Part shown: one piece after another, positions 36,244 through 50,324 of the stretch
Position numbering within the stretch: position 1 is the first letter of the stretch
Layout of the letters: the number at the start of each line of letters is the position of its first letter
Source: Congeria kusceri
Taxonomy: Eukaryota; Mollusca; Bivalvia; Myida; Dreissenidae
Reading direction: 5' to 3'
Length of the DNA stretch: 64,000 bases
Assembly: GCA_027627225.1 (NCBI GenBank)
Contig: CM051034.1
Span: 46,191,548 to 46,255,547, forward strand
Translations under genes and position numbers: made by a program
Notes under the pieces: generated by a model
What the model was told of the DNA's origin: nothing
The model's database searches: none
What the model saw: only the letters and a program-made list of their open reading frames with translations

Positions 36244-36530
36244 TTCGTTTGTTTGGATTTTTCGCCGTATTCGACAGTATTTCGGTCATATAACGGCGGT
36301 CAGTTAACTTACTCACACTTTTCCTGGGTAAGCTGGTTTACCAGTACCAAGTGCACATACTTATGCCAGTAACTGACAACTGCCCTACTTGAATCAGAGG
36401 TAGGGGGAGAATGGCCATAGAAATAATTTCATGACCAATCCCCACACAACTTATGTGGCTGGGCTGGGAATCGAACCCACGATCCTCGGATTTGTAGTCC
36501 AGCACTCTACCAACTGAGCTAGCCGGCCCG
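36244..36530 (-). mobile_element. tRNA-derived SINE (family 1)
   Basis: On the minus strand the head reads gccggctagctcagttggta (A box) and gggttcgattcccag (B box, 36467-36480 region). The body has gtgtggggattggtcatgaa, gtagggcagttgtcagttac and a tail ending aaaaatccaaacaaacg. The same body follows the tRNA-like heads at 53475 and 55789. Confidence 0.92.
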
Positions 36531-36983
36531 AAAATGTCTTAGCAAAACATGACTGTAAAGCTGAAATGAGAATTTATAAATAACAAATTCACTATTTTCA
36601 AAGAGTCTAAAACACAACATAATATTATACACTCTCTGAAAACATTTTTTTACAGAGGAACATTCTAATTCTTTCCAATGGGCTTAAAGAGGACATTCTA
36701 ACTTTTCTAGGCAGTTTTAAGCAGCAGATTTAAGCTTTCTTCAATGTATTTACAATCAAAACAATAACCTCCATCGAAGCATTTAAATGATGAACCTTTA
36801 ACGCTCTTCAAAGTTTTTTCAATGTTTGTAACAGTACCCGAACTGAGGACCAGTCCTGAGACACTGCTTTCTCATGTAATTGGGGACGCAAAAACAATTT
36901 ACTGCTTATAGACGATTATGTTTCATACAGGCAGGACCAAGTTATAAAATGCTGGGGACTGGATGGTGACTGGTAGGCGATAT

Positions 36984-37265
36984 TAAGATATCAACACTAC
37001 CATTCTATTCTATCAATGCTGCGATATCAACACTATCATTCTATTCTATCAATGCTGCGATATCAACACTATCATTCTATTCTATCAATGCTGCGATATC
37101 AACACTATCATTCTATTCTATCAATGCTGCGATATCAACACTATCATTCTATTCTATCAATGCTGCGATATCAACACTATCATTCTATTCTATCAATGCT
37201 GCGATATCAACATTATCATTCTATTCTATCAATGCTGCGATATCAACACTATCTATGCTATCAAC
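36984..37265 (+). repeat. 36 bp minisatellite, about seven copies
   Basis: The unit is gcgatatcaacactatcatt followed by ctattctatcaatgct. Because 36 is divisible by three the array is open as a 12-residue repeat (MLRYQHYHSILS). The copies are almost identical. Confidence 0.95.
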
Positions 37266-40200
37266 ACTATCTACGTGATCTTTACTATAACTTGACCATG
37301 AAAACACTGTGAAGGTTAGCCCTTGTTTCCATATTGGACAAATACATTTAATTGGTAAAAAAAACATTTTTAATAGGCCTTTTACACATTTCGAGAAAGA
37401 CGTTTTCCTAGTTAATTAATTTTCTGCAGTGACAATAGCTTAACTTGTTCACAGGCCCTATCCAGTCAAACTTTGCGCATACCGGTATCAACTAATTAAA
37501 ATGTGCACATGTACTTGCCAGATAGACTGTTTGTAACGTCTAACACTGGCTTTACCGACATGTGTTAGCACACAGACTAAATACGTCTTATTAAAATTTT
37601 AAAATGTACATCACAGAAGACAGTTTGTAACTTTTAACAGGCCTAAATGAGACCTTGACTGTGTACATTCATAGACTGTAGGTTAGGGCGCTAAAAACTT
37701 GGAAAAATTGCAACACCATTTACAAAGAGTTTTTTTTTTAGATATTTAGCGACTGCTCCATAAGCACAACCAATTGCTATCAAACCGATCCTTTTGCCCT
37801 AAAGTTGCTAATTCTGCTACGCATTTCGTGCAGAGCGAGTATTCCGATCTTATACAACTACATGCAACCTGACAGGAAGGTGGCAGTGTTATAAGATATT
37901 CATTTTGTCTTGTCGGAATGTAATAAAATATGTATTAACAAAGGTGACTATGACGTATCAGCCAAATGGGGGCATCAATACACACATTTCCTGTCGGCTT
38001 CATGCTTGGGCTTCAAATAGAGGCTTCCACACAGGTCAATCATATTTAAATTAATCTGCAATATTATCCAATCATCGCACTTGGATATCACGTGTTTAGC
38101 AGTTATTAACTAATTAATACAAATGAGCATTTGGTAATGTTTGTGATATTCAAAACAGCACGTGGTAACGTTTGTGATATTCGATGAATGGAAATTAATC
38201 CATTAACAATAGCTGGGGAGGAGTTTTCACTATTTGTGGCAAAACCCCGATCAGTCTATTGTATTTAACATCTTTTGATGCGTTCAATTGTAAGAGGTAA
38301 GAACAACATCGGAAACTTGGCAAAAACGGATAACAACAATTACACTTTGCAGGGTTAAAAGTTGAAAAAATCTGAAAACCTGAAAATTCAAGCTTGGGGC
38401 CTGGAACTTGTAAAATCAATTCATTAAAAACAACCCTAGGAATAATTAAACAACAACACATCATGGTTTGTTAAACATATTTTAAGACACAAACAATTAC
38501 AACATTTTTACATGTAGACATATATAAGAATGCATAGCAAAATTTCCTGCCATGTTCGTCTACTTCAGTCAGCCATTCCCATCTCCATTTATTCTTAACA
38601 TCAGATTCTAACACTTTCGTGTTCGTTCCCGCATCAAGAAACTTCATTTTTGTTGTTTATTTTCATGGAGAATCTAGCGATTTTCTTTGTTCGCTTCTTT
38701 ACCAAAAGTGAATCGGGAATGTCGCAAAACGATTACTCCCCTTTTGTTTTTACAACTAATTTTCAATGCAAAGAACAACTACTCTTCCGGGCACCTGCTT
38801 CACTCGATTTTTACCGGAATAGTCGCTTTTTAACCGAAACGCATACAAAGAATAAACACCAATCGAACCAATGTTCACTTTTTTATTGAATACAAAAGAT
38901 ATGCATGAGACGCTGTCTGGGTAAGAGGGAAGGGGTACCCCCCTCCCCCCCTCAATTATCTCATCGGATTTACATGAATTGGGAAAATGACTAATGGGTT
39001 CCCTGAAAAACCGGAAATCCGGCATAAACCGGAAAACTTTTAACCCTGACTTTGTATAAAGAGAACTTTGAGAGTATGCCACAAACCAATAAACACAATG
39101 GAAAGTACAGAAGAAAGTGAATCAAATACAATAACGTCAAAACTAACTGAGTGATTAATTCTCCGCGGTTCAGTTCACACACATGATGCACCTATTCTAC
39201 CTATTCTGACAGAATACCTACACCGAATGCATACCTACACCAAATGGCAAACATAACATGGTAAGATTAATAACCACAGCAAATGGTTTACAGTTCAGCC
39301 AAAGCGGGCTGTCTCACTCAATATCAGTGTAATAGTGGAATGCAATCCAAGTTGGAAATCTGCCAAAGTCTCGAATTTATAACAAACATATACACGAGCA
39401 CAAGGCTGACAAAAGGCCGCCTATTTCTGGCTGCACGTAAAGGTCATCGAGCAATGATCATAAATTCTTAAGCCCTCTTGACAATAAGCAATTTCGAAAC
39501 GAATACAATGTACACGTTCTTAAATATTAACTACAGCCAATCACGATCTCTGATCAAATATTCCACTGTTCTTTGTCAACCTTGTGCCTTTTAATAGATG
39601 AGTTGTACATCTGCTAAAATAGGAAGCAGAATTAAATTTTAATAAATCATGGCTTGAAAAAATCAATCACAAACACTGTCACTGCCAATTGATCTGAAAT
39701 TAATTACTTGCACTGAAATGTCATGTTTTTTGTGTGTGCTATGTACTATACATAAGAATATATTCTAAAAGGATATAAGTATATATTAAGTTTTCACAGA
39801 ATTTTAAATACACTTTAACTTAAATATATGTTTTATTATTTAGGTGTACTTTTAAAGCTATGTTTCTATTATATATTAGTATGTGCTAATAATTTATTTC
39901 AAATTCAAGAAAACTAAATTAAATATTTTAAATCCTTATATAAATGTTTTTAAAAGATCGGAAATGCATCTGACCAAGATAAAGAAAACTTGTCTTATAC
40001 ACCACTCAATGTCATAATCGGGACATACAAATAAAATATAATTATATAAGAATAAACATAAACTATCGCGTTCAGCATATAAAAAGAAAGTCAATATAAT
40101 TTTCCTGCCGAAAACATGCCAACAGCTTTGGGTCATAAAACAACTTCAGAACCAACAGAATCTAGACCACAAAACAACACAGAAAAAGAACAATGAACAA

Positions 40201-42637
40201 CAATGAACATGTGACCACACAAGAATGATATGCCAAGATGAGGAAATTATGACTTCTGTGGTTATTTGGAACCTATCAGCTTTACTACCTTTCTCTACTG
40301 TCTATTGAGTCACAGTTAGCCCTATCAACAACAAGCTTCTGCCCATGTGGGATTTGATTGGTATCAGGATTTCACAGCAGATTTCACAGCTGATAACACT
40401 TGTTACAAATTTCAAAACAGCCAAGTACAAGGCAGTCTGATTTTCTTTAAAAGCCAGAAATATCTTTACTAGTGCATGAAAATCACTTTTCTGCACGCAG
40501 ATTTCAACTGAGCAGCAGTCCACTGACCAAAACTTAACTAAAATTTATTTATTTTTTCTTCCCATACATTTCTTCAAACTCTGACTGACAAAAAAGTATT
40601 ATTAGTAAATAACATTCTTCCAAGTCTAGAAGTAACAATATTTTCTAATTAAATAGTACACAACTTTTCTACAGTCCACTGTTAGCTTCTTTTTTGTTCT
40701 CAAACATATCCAGTTTACTCCTGCACCATTCATGTATATAATTCTGCATTCCAAAGTAAAATCACTAGTACCACCCCCCTGTAAAAAAGAAGAATTAGCA
40801 CTAAATAATGCCATAACGCAAACTCTATCCTGCCTTTAATGGAAAGGTGGAGGTAGCAAAAATTACTAATTCAAGTCCATTAGCATAAATCTAATAGTTC
40901 TTATCTAATTCTGAAATCTTATTTATTACCGTTCACATCATTTAATTACATTTTTACTGTATCAACTATTTTGTGTAACGAAAAACCTCTTACCGTGACA
41001 AACGCAATAGAAATATCCTTGAAATCCAAAATAGACTATCAATATAACTCCAATAGCTCTTAAACAAAATACCTAAGATATTAATAAAATGCCGTCTCAT
41101 ATATCAATATGTCTTCCATGAGAATAAATCAAACAGTTGAACTATAATATCTCCGAACCAATGAACCAATACCCATTACGGATTGAGTCCAACTTCGATA
41201 TCAGATCAACAACCGACTTCACAATGTATATACACTACACACTGGCCGAGCCGTGTGAGGGGACTATGTGACATGTTACGGATTAGAAAAACAAAAACAT
41301 GAGCGAGAAATCCAATGCTCGCAGTAGCTGAATGTCGTCACTGTATCTATCCACTCCGAATTAAAACATTGCCATGACAACGACATCGCAGCTCTGACAA
41401 ATTTGCAAGCAAGAAGTGCACGTTAAAAACACACCGTCACAAAATCAATAGCCTCCCTCTTGTCAATCCTCGTCTAAGAAACCACACAAACAAGAAAACT
41501 GATAGGACATATTTCGCAAAGCTAAACAGAATTCTCCACATCAGAGTTTAAACTTTCTTTTACCACAGCCTCTGTAAGTGCCATGTGCCTCATTTAAACT
41601 TCAAATAATTACATTCCTGGACATACCTGTGTTTTAGTTTTCAGTTAATTTCAGACTTCTATATCCTGCCCACAAATGCCATTGTTCACATTTAGTTTTT
41701 ATTCTTGTTTAAATGTTTTCAAAACCACAAAATCTCTAAATTCTCCACTCTTGCCTCATGGCGTCCAACAAAAACCATGACCTACTTCCAAGTTCAAGAG
41801 AGAGTGTGCCTATAATGTGCAGATAACAAACTTGGGAGTAATGTACACACATGTGTGATATTAATCACTCAAACAGGATATTTTTACCAGGTTTCACCAA
41901 CTTTAATCGCCTGGAAGCAAGACCACGCTATCTCGGCTGTACCAGCATTTAAATATAGCTCGGTTTATCAGCTGTCTTTATCAGCAAGCAGGCAGCTATG
42001 AAATCTGACAGACAAGAGCTCTCAACAAAACAGCCATTATACCAGCTGATGAGGGGTCTTCTCAAAGCACACTTGCACTCTCAATCAATGAGGGAATGTT
42101 CAAGACCTGGCAGAAATAGTTTTTGATTGAAGCATGGTCTTGTGTTGATGACTCCAGAGAAATATATTTTTTTTAAACCATGATTCAATGGTAACTCATT
42201 ACAAGAAATTTTTTTTCTTGATATAGCCATGATACAGTGGTAAATGAATACATAGAAAGTACACTGATTCTGGATCGATGTTCATCGCTAAATTAAGAGA
42301 TAAGACTTTATTTGAACCAGCATTTAGTAAATAAAAGCTTTTTTTCTCAGTCACAAGATTTGCATTAAAGTTTCTCCCTCTAACCTACAGTCCTGTTCAC
42401 TCGTTAAGGGGTTAACATAGCATTATATTGTATGGCTGTTTTGAAATCAACCCAACTGTGGCCGTTGTTGCTGCTTCTGATAATGGTGAAATGATGAGAA
42501 AGTGGAATTTGAACAGCGCCAATTACTGCAGTTATAAAATGGGGACATATTTTGAATGCCCACATATTAGGTAAAATGTATGTCTGCTACAGTTTTGGGA
42601 TAAAGCAGACAAATGTTATAGGTTAACACACACTAGA
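37266..42637. other. Long stretch without recognised genes
   Basis: AT-rich DNA. The section 41230-41480 is somewhat richer in CpG than its flanks but has no recognisable coding frame. A C-run of nearly 20 bases (with one substitution) lies at 38935-38951. No gene or transposon end is supported. Confidence 0.4.
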
Positions 42638-42812
42638 GGTCCTAATGGTGTAGCGGATATGGTGTCCGCCTTGCGACCGGGAGGTCCCGGGTTCGATCCC
42701 CACTCAGGGAGCGTTCTTGGGAGATCTTTCCAAAGACACCAAGTACTGGTTCTTCTCAGGAAACTGGCTCGAGAGTGTCTCTATAAGCCTAAATAAATAG
42801 GTTTAAACTAAC
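42638..42812 (+). mobile_element. tRNA-derived SINE (family 2), complete, with target duplication
   Basis: The tRNA-like head ggtcctaatggtgtagcgga ends in a B box (cccgggttcgatccccac). The body has caccaagtactggttcttct and gtgtctctataagcctaaat. TAACACACACT flanks both sides (about 42623-42633 and 42809-42819), a target-site duplication typical of LINE-mobilised SINEs. Confidence 0.92.
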
Positions 42813-45600
42813 ACACACTGTTATTAAAAGGCATTATCTGTGTACAAGATGTTTGCAGTTGTCTGTAATGTGTCCGCAAAAAAATGTCACCGCAACAGCA
42901 CTGAATGTTTCAAAATTGGCTATGCGCCATCAAGTTTCATAAATAACAAACCTGATAAATCTGTTCCGCTACGCAGATTTATCATAATGATTTTTGTATG
43001 ATGGTAAGTTTAACTGCAGAGGCCTGTATAAAATTGTCACCAAATGTAGTTTTGAAGCATTTAATAGTATTTAAATAACATAAATTAAACCATTCGGTTC
43101 CCACGACATTAGTTGGATGACAAATGCAAAAAAGAATCTTAGCCAATGATTACATTGCAAGTCAGTGGAAATGGATGCAACATTGAGGAGGTGGTCTGTA
43201 AACGAAGAGTGGGGAGGGGGGGGAGGTCACACACAATGTCATTCTTTCAATCAGCTGCACATCTGAAATACTTAAATACTATGGCATACTTGCCCCTGAA
43301 AATAGCCGACTGATTCATTCCTTCTGCTATTTTGGCAAACAGTTTGCAATTAAGATATATAATTAACCATTTTACAATGATATATTATTTCTACACACAT
43401 GATTATGACAGAATTTCACAAGCCCAACTTCGCAGCTTTGACATAAATGCAATGCAAACAAATGGCACGCAAAGTTTCTCATCTGCAGGCAATCAAAATG
43501 AACAACAGTTTATATTATCAGCTGTAACAACTAGAATTGTCACATGAGTGACAGATATACCCCCACAATATGGCCTTGTCACAAGACTATGGCATCCATT
43601 CGATAGAAATGGACACAGAGAATGCTTTAATTTGTGAATGGTCAACAGTGTATTTGGCACTTTAATTTCAATAGGAGCCATAACTTCGTTTGTGGGGGTA
43701 TTATAACAGGCAGGCAGCTTAAATCCACACCAGACCATGTCCTGACCAATTACCATAAAAATCAGCCATCTTCTACCAAGAACCTTTTTCCATTTGCAAT
43801 GTAAATGACATTGTAGAAGAGAACACCAATCCCATGTTAACACTGAGGCAAGTTCCCTGTGCTTGTGTGCCTCGTTTACCAATCCTAATATAGGCCAGCA
43901 ATATGCAGCACAGTAATTAGGACTGCATTAATACACTGCGATTGCAATCAATAACAACGTCTGCTCAAGTCTGCTCATGCATTTCTAAAGGATCAATGGC
44001 GATCCAATCTCGAGGATCAATGTGGAGAATGTCAATGGTGGGGAATTTAATTAGAATAATGTAATAACATGCAGCAGGCCTCTATCAATAATAAACCTTG
44101 CAAGTAATGTGATTACATGGGAGTTTTCTGATTGAATGACATGGTAGCATGCCAACAGAAAATCTTTGGTGTTCAGACTGAAAAATAGATCAAGCATTCA
44201 CTAATCATACCTGAACACTTAACACCATTATAAGCCATTTTTGACAACTTAAAAAAACCTTCCTTTTATATACCTTTTAAATACATTTTTTCAAACTTGT
44301 AGATAAATTACCACCAATTTAATTTCAACAAACAAGTTTAAATTGAAATGTAAACCAATTTAAATTTTATTCTCTGATTTTTGTTTTGTTCGAATATTAT
44401 ATTACCACAAGCACTTTACGCCTAATACAAGTCACTTTTTGCAGGTAGATGTCATTGTAAATTATGCATTTTCCTTTAGAAATGATTTTATCAGCATATT
44501 TACCGGATTCCACTACAAAACAAGTTTATTTTTTGCCCTTATCTAAATGCAAAGAACACTTCTCCAACCTCATAAAATCAAGCAATAAAGCCCCAAAACT
44601 AATTTTACAAGCAACACTTCAGTGTCCTTCTTCCTGCATTTTTCCAATAGACCTATCTCTCGTAGACAAAAACATCCCAGTAGGAAACATCAATCTATCA
44701 ATTTATTTCACCCAAACTAAAAAGTAAATAGCTGCACAGCCAAAACTTCATTACATCAAGGGAAAACTTCCCCCTGTTCAATCAATCAATGCACTTTGGG
44801 AATGTATTCTGCAAAAAGCCATATCCAAAGCTGGCAGGGACTGTTCCCAATTAGAATTCCAATAATCACCCTTCCAGCATGCATGTGAAGTCCTCCTAAT
44901 GCAAGTCAATATTGTTCTTGCAGTTCTTAAAACAGTGCCAATTTTCCCTGACAGGTCAAAATGAGTGGGCTGATTGATACAAATGAAGCACAATATTCTC
45001 ACTATGCCTCATTTAACCTATGCCATAAACTACTAAAGCCCATTGTAACAGTCTAACAAATACTCAGCACTGTGTGTAGAAAGTACAGACTTGACTGCAA
45101 AACATAAACAGTCCCCTTAGGCATAAGCCATTCTCATTGAAAGGCTACCTGTTAAATGTTAAGAGCTTTTCTTTGCAATACATACCAGTGCCCTCAACTG
45201 TCCCACCCTTATTTACCATCATAATAACAGTTATTGGGTTACCCATTCAAGCTATTCTTTGCAAAACATAGAAGAGTTACCTATTTAAAGCTATAAATCT
45301 TTGCAAAACAAATGTGTCCCACCCCAATCTCCACTTTATTCGCCATGATACACATTCACTGAGTTATCCTTTAAAGATATTCTAAATGCAAAACATACGA
45401 GTGCCTCCTACGACCTTCTCCTTTATTTTGACCCCCTCCCTTATTTCGAGCCCTCCTTCACTTCGCCTTTAAAAAATTATTTCATACACTCAGACATATA
45501 AACAGCTCATCAGCCTTCTGTTTTTTATTAAAGTTATAAGCCATTTGGCTTTCAATGGACAAAAATCGTGTTGTTTAGAACATGGAAATCCTGACAAACA
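42813..45600. other. Mostly unrecognised; possible old repeat at 43540-43880
   Basis: The part from 43540 to 43880 (gtgacagatatacccccaca onward) reads like a dispersed molluscan repeat from memory, but no ends were found. A G run lies near 43210-43225. From 45150 to 45410 there are loose repeats of tttgcaaaacata. No gene is supported. Confidence 0.35.
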
Positions 45601-45616
45601 GCATATGCGGATTAAG

Positions 45617-45800
45617 TGAAGGGCGGAAACGGCGTATGCCACAACTAAAATTTTCCAACATTTGATTTCTTGATCCCCAGGGGGGGGGAAACACCATACA
45701 CCCCCTCTAAAATTTTCAACATTTGATTTCTTAAACCCCATGGGGGCAGAAACAGCCTACACCCCTCTAAAATTTGCCAACATTCAATTTCTTAAGCCCC
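45617..45800. repeat. Tandem repeat of about 60 bp, three copies
   Basis: Units share gg(c/g)(a/g)gaaac, ctaaaattttccaacatt and gatttcttgatcccca, with variants. The middle copy starts with a run of G. Confidence 0.82.
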
Positions 45801-45993
45801 TCACATCTTAAAACATATGTTTTGCGTTGCCAATGACATGTTCTTGAATCAATTTATTGCAATCTATCACACCTGTTGGTCGGTATGTTAGTTAAATTGT
45901 TGTTATTTTGCCATATCGCACCTTTCTGATATCTAACCCAACATGTAAGAGTGACCAAAGGCAATTTGTTGGCAGCCTGTTTAAGTTACTGAA

Positions 45994-46334
45994 TACTGTG
46001 GAATCACTAATTGTTCGCGCTCCCGCCATGGCGCGAATTTATGACAACCGCGAATATTTACCGTTATCTTCAGAAGAGGACCATTGATATCAAGAGCCAC
46101 ATATGATACACATGTTTATTAAAACAAACAAGCTGTAACAATAGGACCATTCAATGGACTTCCGCCGAGTTTGGCGTTTTATCAAACAATTGACACGTGT
46201 TTTGTAAAACACAACTGATGTTTTTGTTTGTTTTTTTCAAAATCAGATCTGAGCGAATTTCAGACCGCGTGAATATGTCCGCGATCCCAAGTCAGCGAAA
46301 TTTGTATCCCGCGAATTCAAGTGATTCCACGGTA
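45994..46334. mobile_element. MITE with TACCGTGGAATCACT ends
   Basis: The left end tactgtggaatcactaatt and the complement of the right end taccgtggaatcacttgaat are inverted copies. TA lies at each edge. The interior has matching CpG-rich words (gcgcgaattt, cgcgaatat, gcgaaattt). The element is about 340 bp with no coding. Confidence 0.83.
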
Positions 46335-47610
46335 TTCCGCCCCCTGTAACTCATAATCCTGTATCTGTGTCTGAATAGGGACAAATGCAATCACAGATCA
46401 TTTAAGCTGAGGGAAGGCATGACCAAGATATTCTCTGAAGCTTACTTTGCATTGAACCTGCATGAGTGTCAAAGCTGACCAACCTATTTCGTACCAACAT
46501 AATGATTTCAAAGTGACCCAATGGCCGGGTATTAAACCTGACAGTGACTGCACATGTCCCCTGATACACAGCTACCAGCAACAATTAGTGAAGTAACATT
46601 TAACATGCAACTTAATGAGGAAATAAGACCACAAATGATAGCGCAAGTTTAACATTGGCCACAGTTGATGCATGTTATACTGAAAATCCAGCCAAAATGT
46701 GCAAAAATTCTGGCATTTTGATGACATTAAATTTTATTTCAATAAATGCTAACATTATCTGATCATGTACGATGTTGTTTTTTTATCAACCTTGACAGTA
46801 AACTTGTTTACCATTCAGCCCACGGCACCACACAAGAGACATTCAACTGAAAAGCTTGTCAACCATCATTCTAAACACTTTTTAAAAAAATATTGCGCGG
46901 AGCACTTTTATTACACGCCAACCTTATCCGAATATATTGAATTCTTGTTCAAACACAGAAACGTAATTACAATGTCAAATAAACGCAGAAAAACCAATTT
47001 AATACGGCCTGCTAGCATATCTACCCAACCGCGCAATTTTGAAGTATAATATTTACACAAAGCTTTGAAAGACTGGTTGAAAGCCACTTGAAAATTAGTG
47101 GGGGATAAAAAATCCCACAAAATGGTGACTAAGATTGGCTTTCAAGTGCTTTGTACACATAATGACCTCATTTTCTTTTCACATGTAGCTTCTTTTTTCT
47201 TCGCTCAAGTTCAGTGTGAACATGTGCTCATTATGCCATGATCGAAATTGTAATCATCTCTGATCTGCATTTCAATGGAGAAAGGCTAACCGAAAGAAAT
47301 CAGTCCTTTTAGCGAAACAAGAATTGCTACTTAACCATGAATGTACGTCATTGTGCACTTAAAATCATGGATTTCATTTTATGCAGTCAACGGGTAACAA
47401 AGATCGTCAAAGAAGTTGATTTAGTAAAGATAGGATTGTTTAATCAGTGTTATCATTAAATTTACACTGTCTGATCATACAGAAGGTACTGATCAATGAA
47501 CCAAGAGCAAAACCCTTGGCAAATTTTGTTTTTTAAATTATGCTTGCCTCGATAAAACAGACATAGGCACTAAAAAGGCACTAAGTACAATGTCGAGAAA
47601 AACAACAACA
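46335..47610. other. Nothing recognised
   Basis: AT-rich. A plus-strand frame of 94 codons at 46765-47049 (basic, Lys/His-rich) has no supporting signals. Confidence 0.4.
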
Positions 47611-47612
47611 TA

Positions 47613-47837
47613 TGCGACGTTTTGTGGGAAAACTAGGCTTAGTGCACATTTGTAAAGTGTCATCCCAGATTAGCCTGTGCAGTACACAGCGATTAATCCT
47701 GGACGACACTTTTTATGGTATTTTCTGTTTCAAGGAAGTCTCTTCTAAACACAAATCTACTGTAGGCCGAAAGTGTCTAATCCTGGACGATGCTTTACAC
47801 ACATGCATTAAGCCCGATTTTCCCATGACATGCCTCA
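47613..47837. mobile_element. Fold-back MITE (TGAGGCGCG family), copy 5, degraded
   Basis: The left arm is tgcgacgttttgtggg and the centre tttttatggtattttctg. Part of the right arm including one palindrome is deleted (aaagtgtctaatcctgg). It ends catgacatgcctca. Confidence 0.86.
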
Positions 47838-48207
47838 TATTTTCCTTTGAAAAATTTATGGGGGACACTATTATGATATTTACACTATGCTACAGAGCTC
47901 TTAAAAAATCCTTCACATGGAAAACAAGTTTGAAAACAAGTTTATATCCAACTTGCTTAGTCAAGGACAGTTCAAGGTGAGAGTGAAACACAGTAAAGTG
48001 TCTCTGGTAACAAATGGTGGGGAACACTGGTAAAAACAGATGAGAGTCTGGTATATGTCAAGACCCTTTTGTCCAGACAGCAGAACCATTCAATGGAAAC
48101 ACCATGCTTGATATAGAAGTGCCCACTTATCTTGTTGACCTCAAAAAGACTGCTGATATAATTCATCCCTTGACATCCAAAGGGCATATCAGCACAAGTG
48201 CAAAGAA

Positions 48208-48297
48208 GGCTATGTGCAAAGAAGGGAAGGCTATGTGCAGAGAAGGCTATGTGCAAAGAAGGCTATGTGCAAAGAAGGCTATGTGCAAAGAAGGCTG
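48208..48297 (+). repeat. 16 bp tandem repeat
   Basis: The unit gctatgtgcaaagaag recurs at 16 bp steps (ggctat at 48245, 48261, 48277), with a 9 bp gaagggaag variant near 48220. Confidence 0.92.
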
Positions 48298-48335
48298 ACT
48301 TTTGACTTTCAATAGACAAATTATACTGGTACCTA

Positions 48336-48625
48336 TGAGGCGCGTCGTGGAAAAACCAGTCTTAATGCAGTGTAAAGTGTCGTCCCGGATCAGCCTGTGC
48401 TGTAAAGTGTCATCCTGGATTAGCCTGTGCAGTCCGCACAGGCTAATCCTGGACGGTACTTTCCACTTTTATGGTATTTTCTGTTTCAAGGAAGTCTCTT
48501 CTAAACATAAATCCACTGTAGGCCAAAAGTGCTGTCCTGGATTAGCCTGTGCGGACTGCACAGGCTAATCCGGGACGAAACTTTACGCATATGCATTAAG
48601 CCCTGTTTTGCCACGACGCGCCTCA
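48336..48625. mobile_element. Fold-back MITE (TGAGGCGCG family), copy 6, with internal duplication
   Basis: Flanked by TA on both sides. The left arm carries an extra copy of tgtaaagtgtc(g/a)tcc(c/t)ggat and agcctgtgc, making this copy about 290 bp. Confidence 0.92.
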
Positions 48626-49200
48626 TATAATTTGGATTTTATTATTTCAATTCATTGCATTTGTTGTACAGGTATTTTGTTTCTGTTTTCCCTCCTGGGA
48701 GAAAGCAGTTAGGTCTAAAGTAGAGAGCAACTTATATTTAAGAAATTAAAACTGACAAAGATTGACCTAAAAGCATTCAAATAGTTAAACAGAGATAATT
48801 TAAAACCTAAGCCCCAGTTTCATATAGGTCAATTGTGTAGAAGAATCTCAGAAAAAGTACATCTAAACATTGACCATTGATTTTGAAAAAGGGTTTCCAT
48901 ACCCGTTAAACAAAATTAATGTCCTTAAAGCAGTAGCAGTAAGAAAACTGTGTCAATCCTGAACCAGATTGTCGTTTTGTGAAACAATTACATTCCCGTG
49001 ATATGTCTCAGAGATACAGAGAGTCCAGTCTCTGCTGAAGACCGTCAGACCTCAGACAACGCTGGTAAAAATACTTTAGGTCTAGAAATATCTTCCGCAA
49101 TACTGGTCCCAAAAGTTTTTTCTTGATCTACTTGATTGCACGACTATTGTTAACAAAATATCTATTGTCCAGTAATATGGTACCCAGCCCAGTAACAAGA
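48626..49200. other. Nothing recognised
   Basis: AT-rich; no supported feature. Confidence 0.4.
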
Positions 49201-49400
49201 GGCCATTTATCAGTCCACGAGTCCTTGTGGCCATTTATCAGTCCACGTGTCCTTGTGGCCATTTATCAGTCCACGAGTCCTTGTGACCATTTATCAGTCC
49301 ACGAGTCCTTGTGGCCATTTATCAGTCCACGAGTCCTTGTGGCCATTTACCAGTCCACGAGTCCTTGTGGCCATGTATCAGTCCACGAGTCCTTGTGGCC
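49201..49400 (+). repeat. 28 bp minisatellite, seven copies
   Basis: The unit is ggccatttatcagtccacga plus gtccttgt, at exact 28 bp steps with a few substitutions. Three units make 84 bp, so an open frame crosses the array by chance. Confidence 0.95.
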
Positions 49401-50324
49401 AGTAACAGTTGTGGGACTTTTGCAGAGACTAAGACGGACCAGACCATTCACGCTATCCTGGAAACTGATCCAGGGGTACTCGTACCACAGTACCCAAAAC
49501 AATAAAATCCAAGCGAGAACCACATGATTAAAACCTAATCTCAATGTATTACGGGATTGAAACAAACGGTTGATTTATGCTTCATGCAGGTGCTGAAACT
49601 ATTGACATCATTATGAAACGGGCTATTCTTTAACTCTTTTCCATGTTTACATAGAAAATATTGAGAAACTTTGACCTCCTGATACAATACCGATATTGTC
49701 AACTTTGTCAACTCGCTAATCGGTCAAAGTTAGCGTTCTGAATTTACAGAATTTATCAGTAAAAAAATTGATAAACGTGGAGTACTGAGTATCTAAAGCT
49801 GACAGACAGAATGTTCACTTTGTTTGTTCAAACAGCTCAATACTTTACATAGAGAACTTGACAAAGCGATCAATGCTATTTCTGTCGCGTCAACATTGGT
49901 CTCAGACCTATCCCTCGTACAGCAAATAGAATATTTCACAATGGTGAAGTATTCTTATTCAAACAACAATGAGTTCTATTAGCTTTATTATACCATGTCC
50001 TTTATGCATGACGCTTTGTCAAATTGATTCACTGAAAACAGATTAATGCTGTATATAGATAAATAGTTCTGTCCATATATAATTAGTATTGATTCTCCGT
50101 GCTATTGTTCATACGATATACGAGTCTTTTTGTCCGACAGTCCTGTCAGATGGGATATACATGTAGGTCTCAGTCAGCGAAAAAGACGTAGCACTATGTC
50201 TACCTGTTCGCTAACAAGTCCAAGTTTGATCCCAAAATAATAATGGTTCTAATATAACCCATGTTCCACTGGTGTAATGAATTATGGAGTCTGCTAAGTG
50301 GGCTGTACAATTTTTTGCGTTGAG

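Noticed and set aside
43493..43882. 129-codon minus-strand frame as a gene
   Set aside because: It overlaps sequence that looks like a dispersed repeat and has no supporting signals.
46765..47049. 94-codon basic plus-strand frame
   Set aside because: It starts in AT-rich sequence with no splice context or recognisable motif; chance is the simpler explanation.
49201..49400. CRISPR-like array
   Set aside because: The 28 bp units are contiguous with no unique spacers, and the genome is clearly animal.
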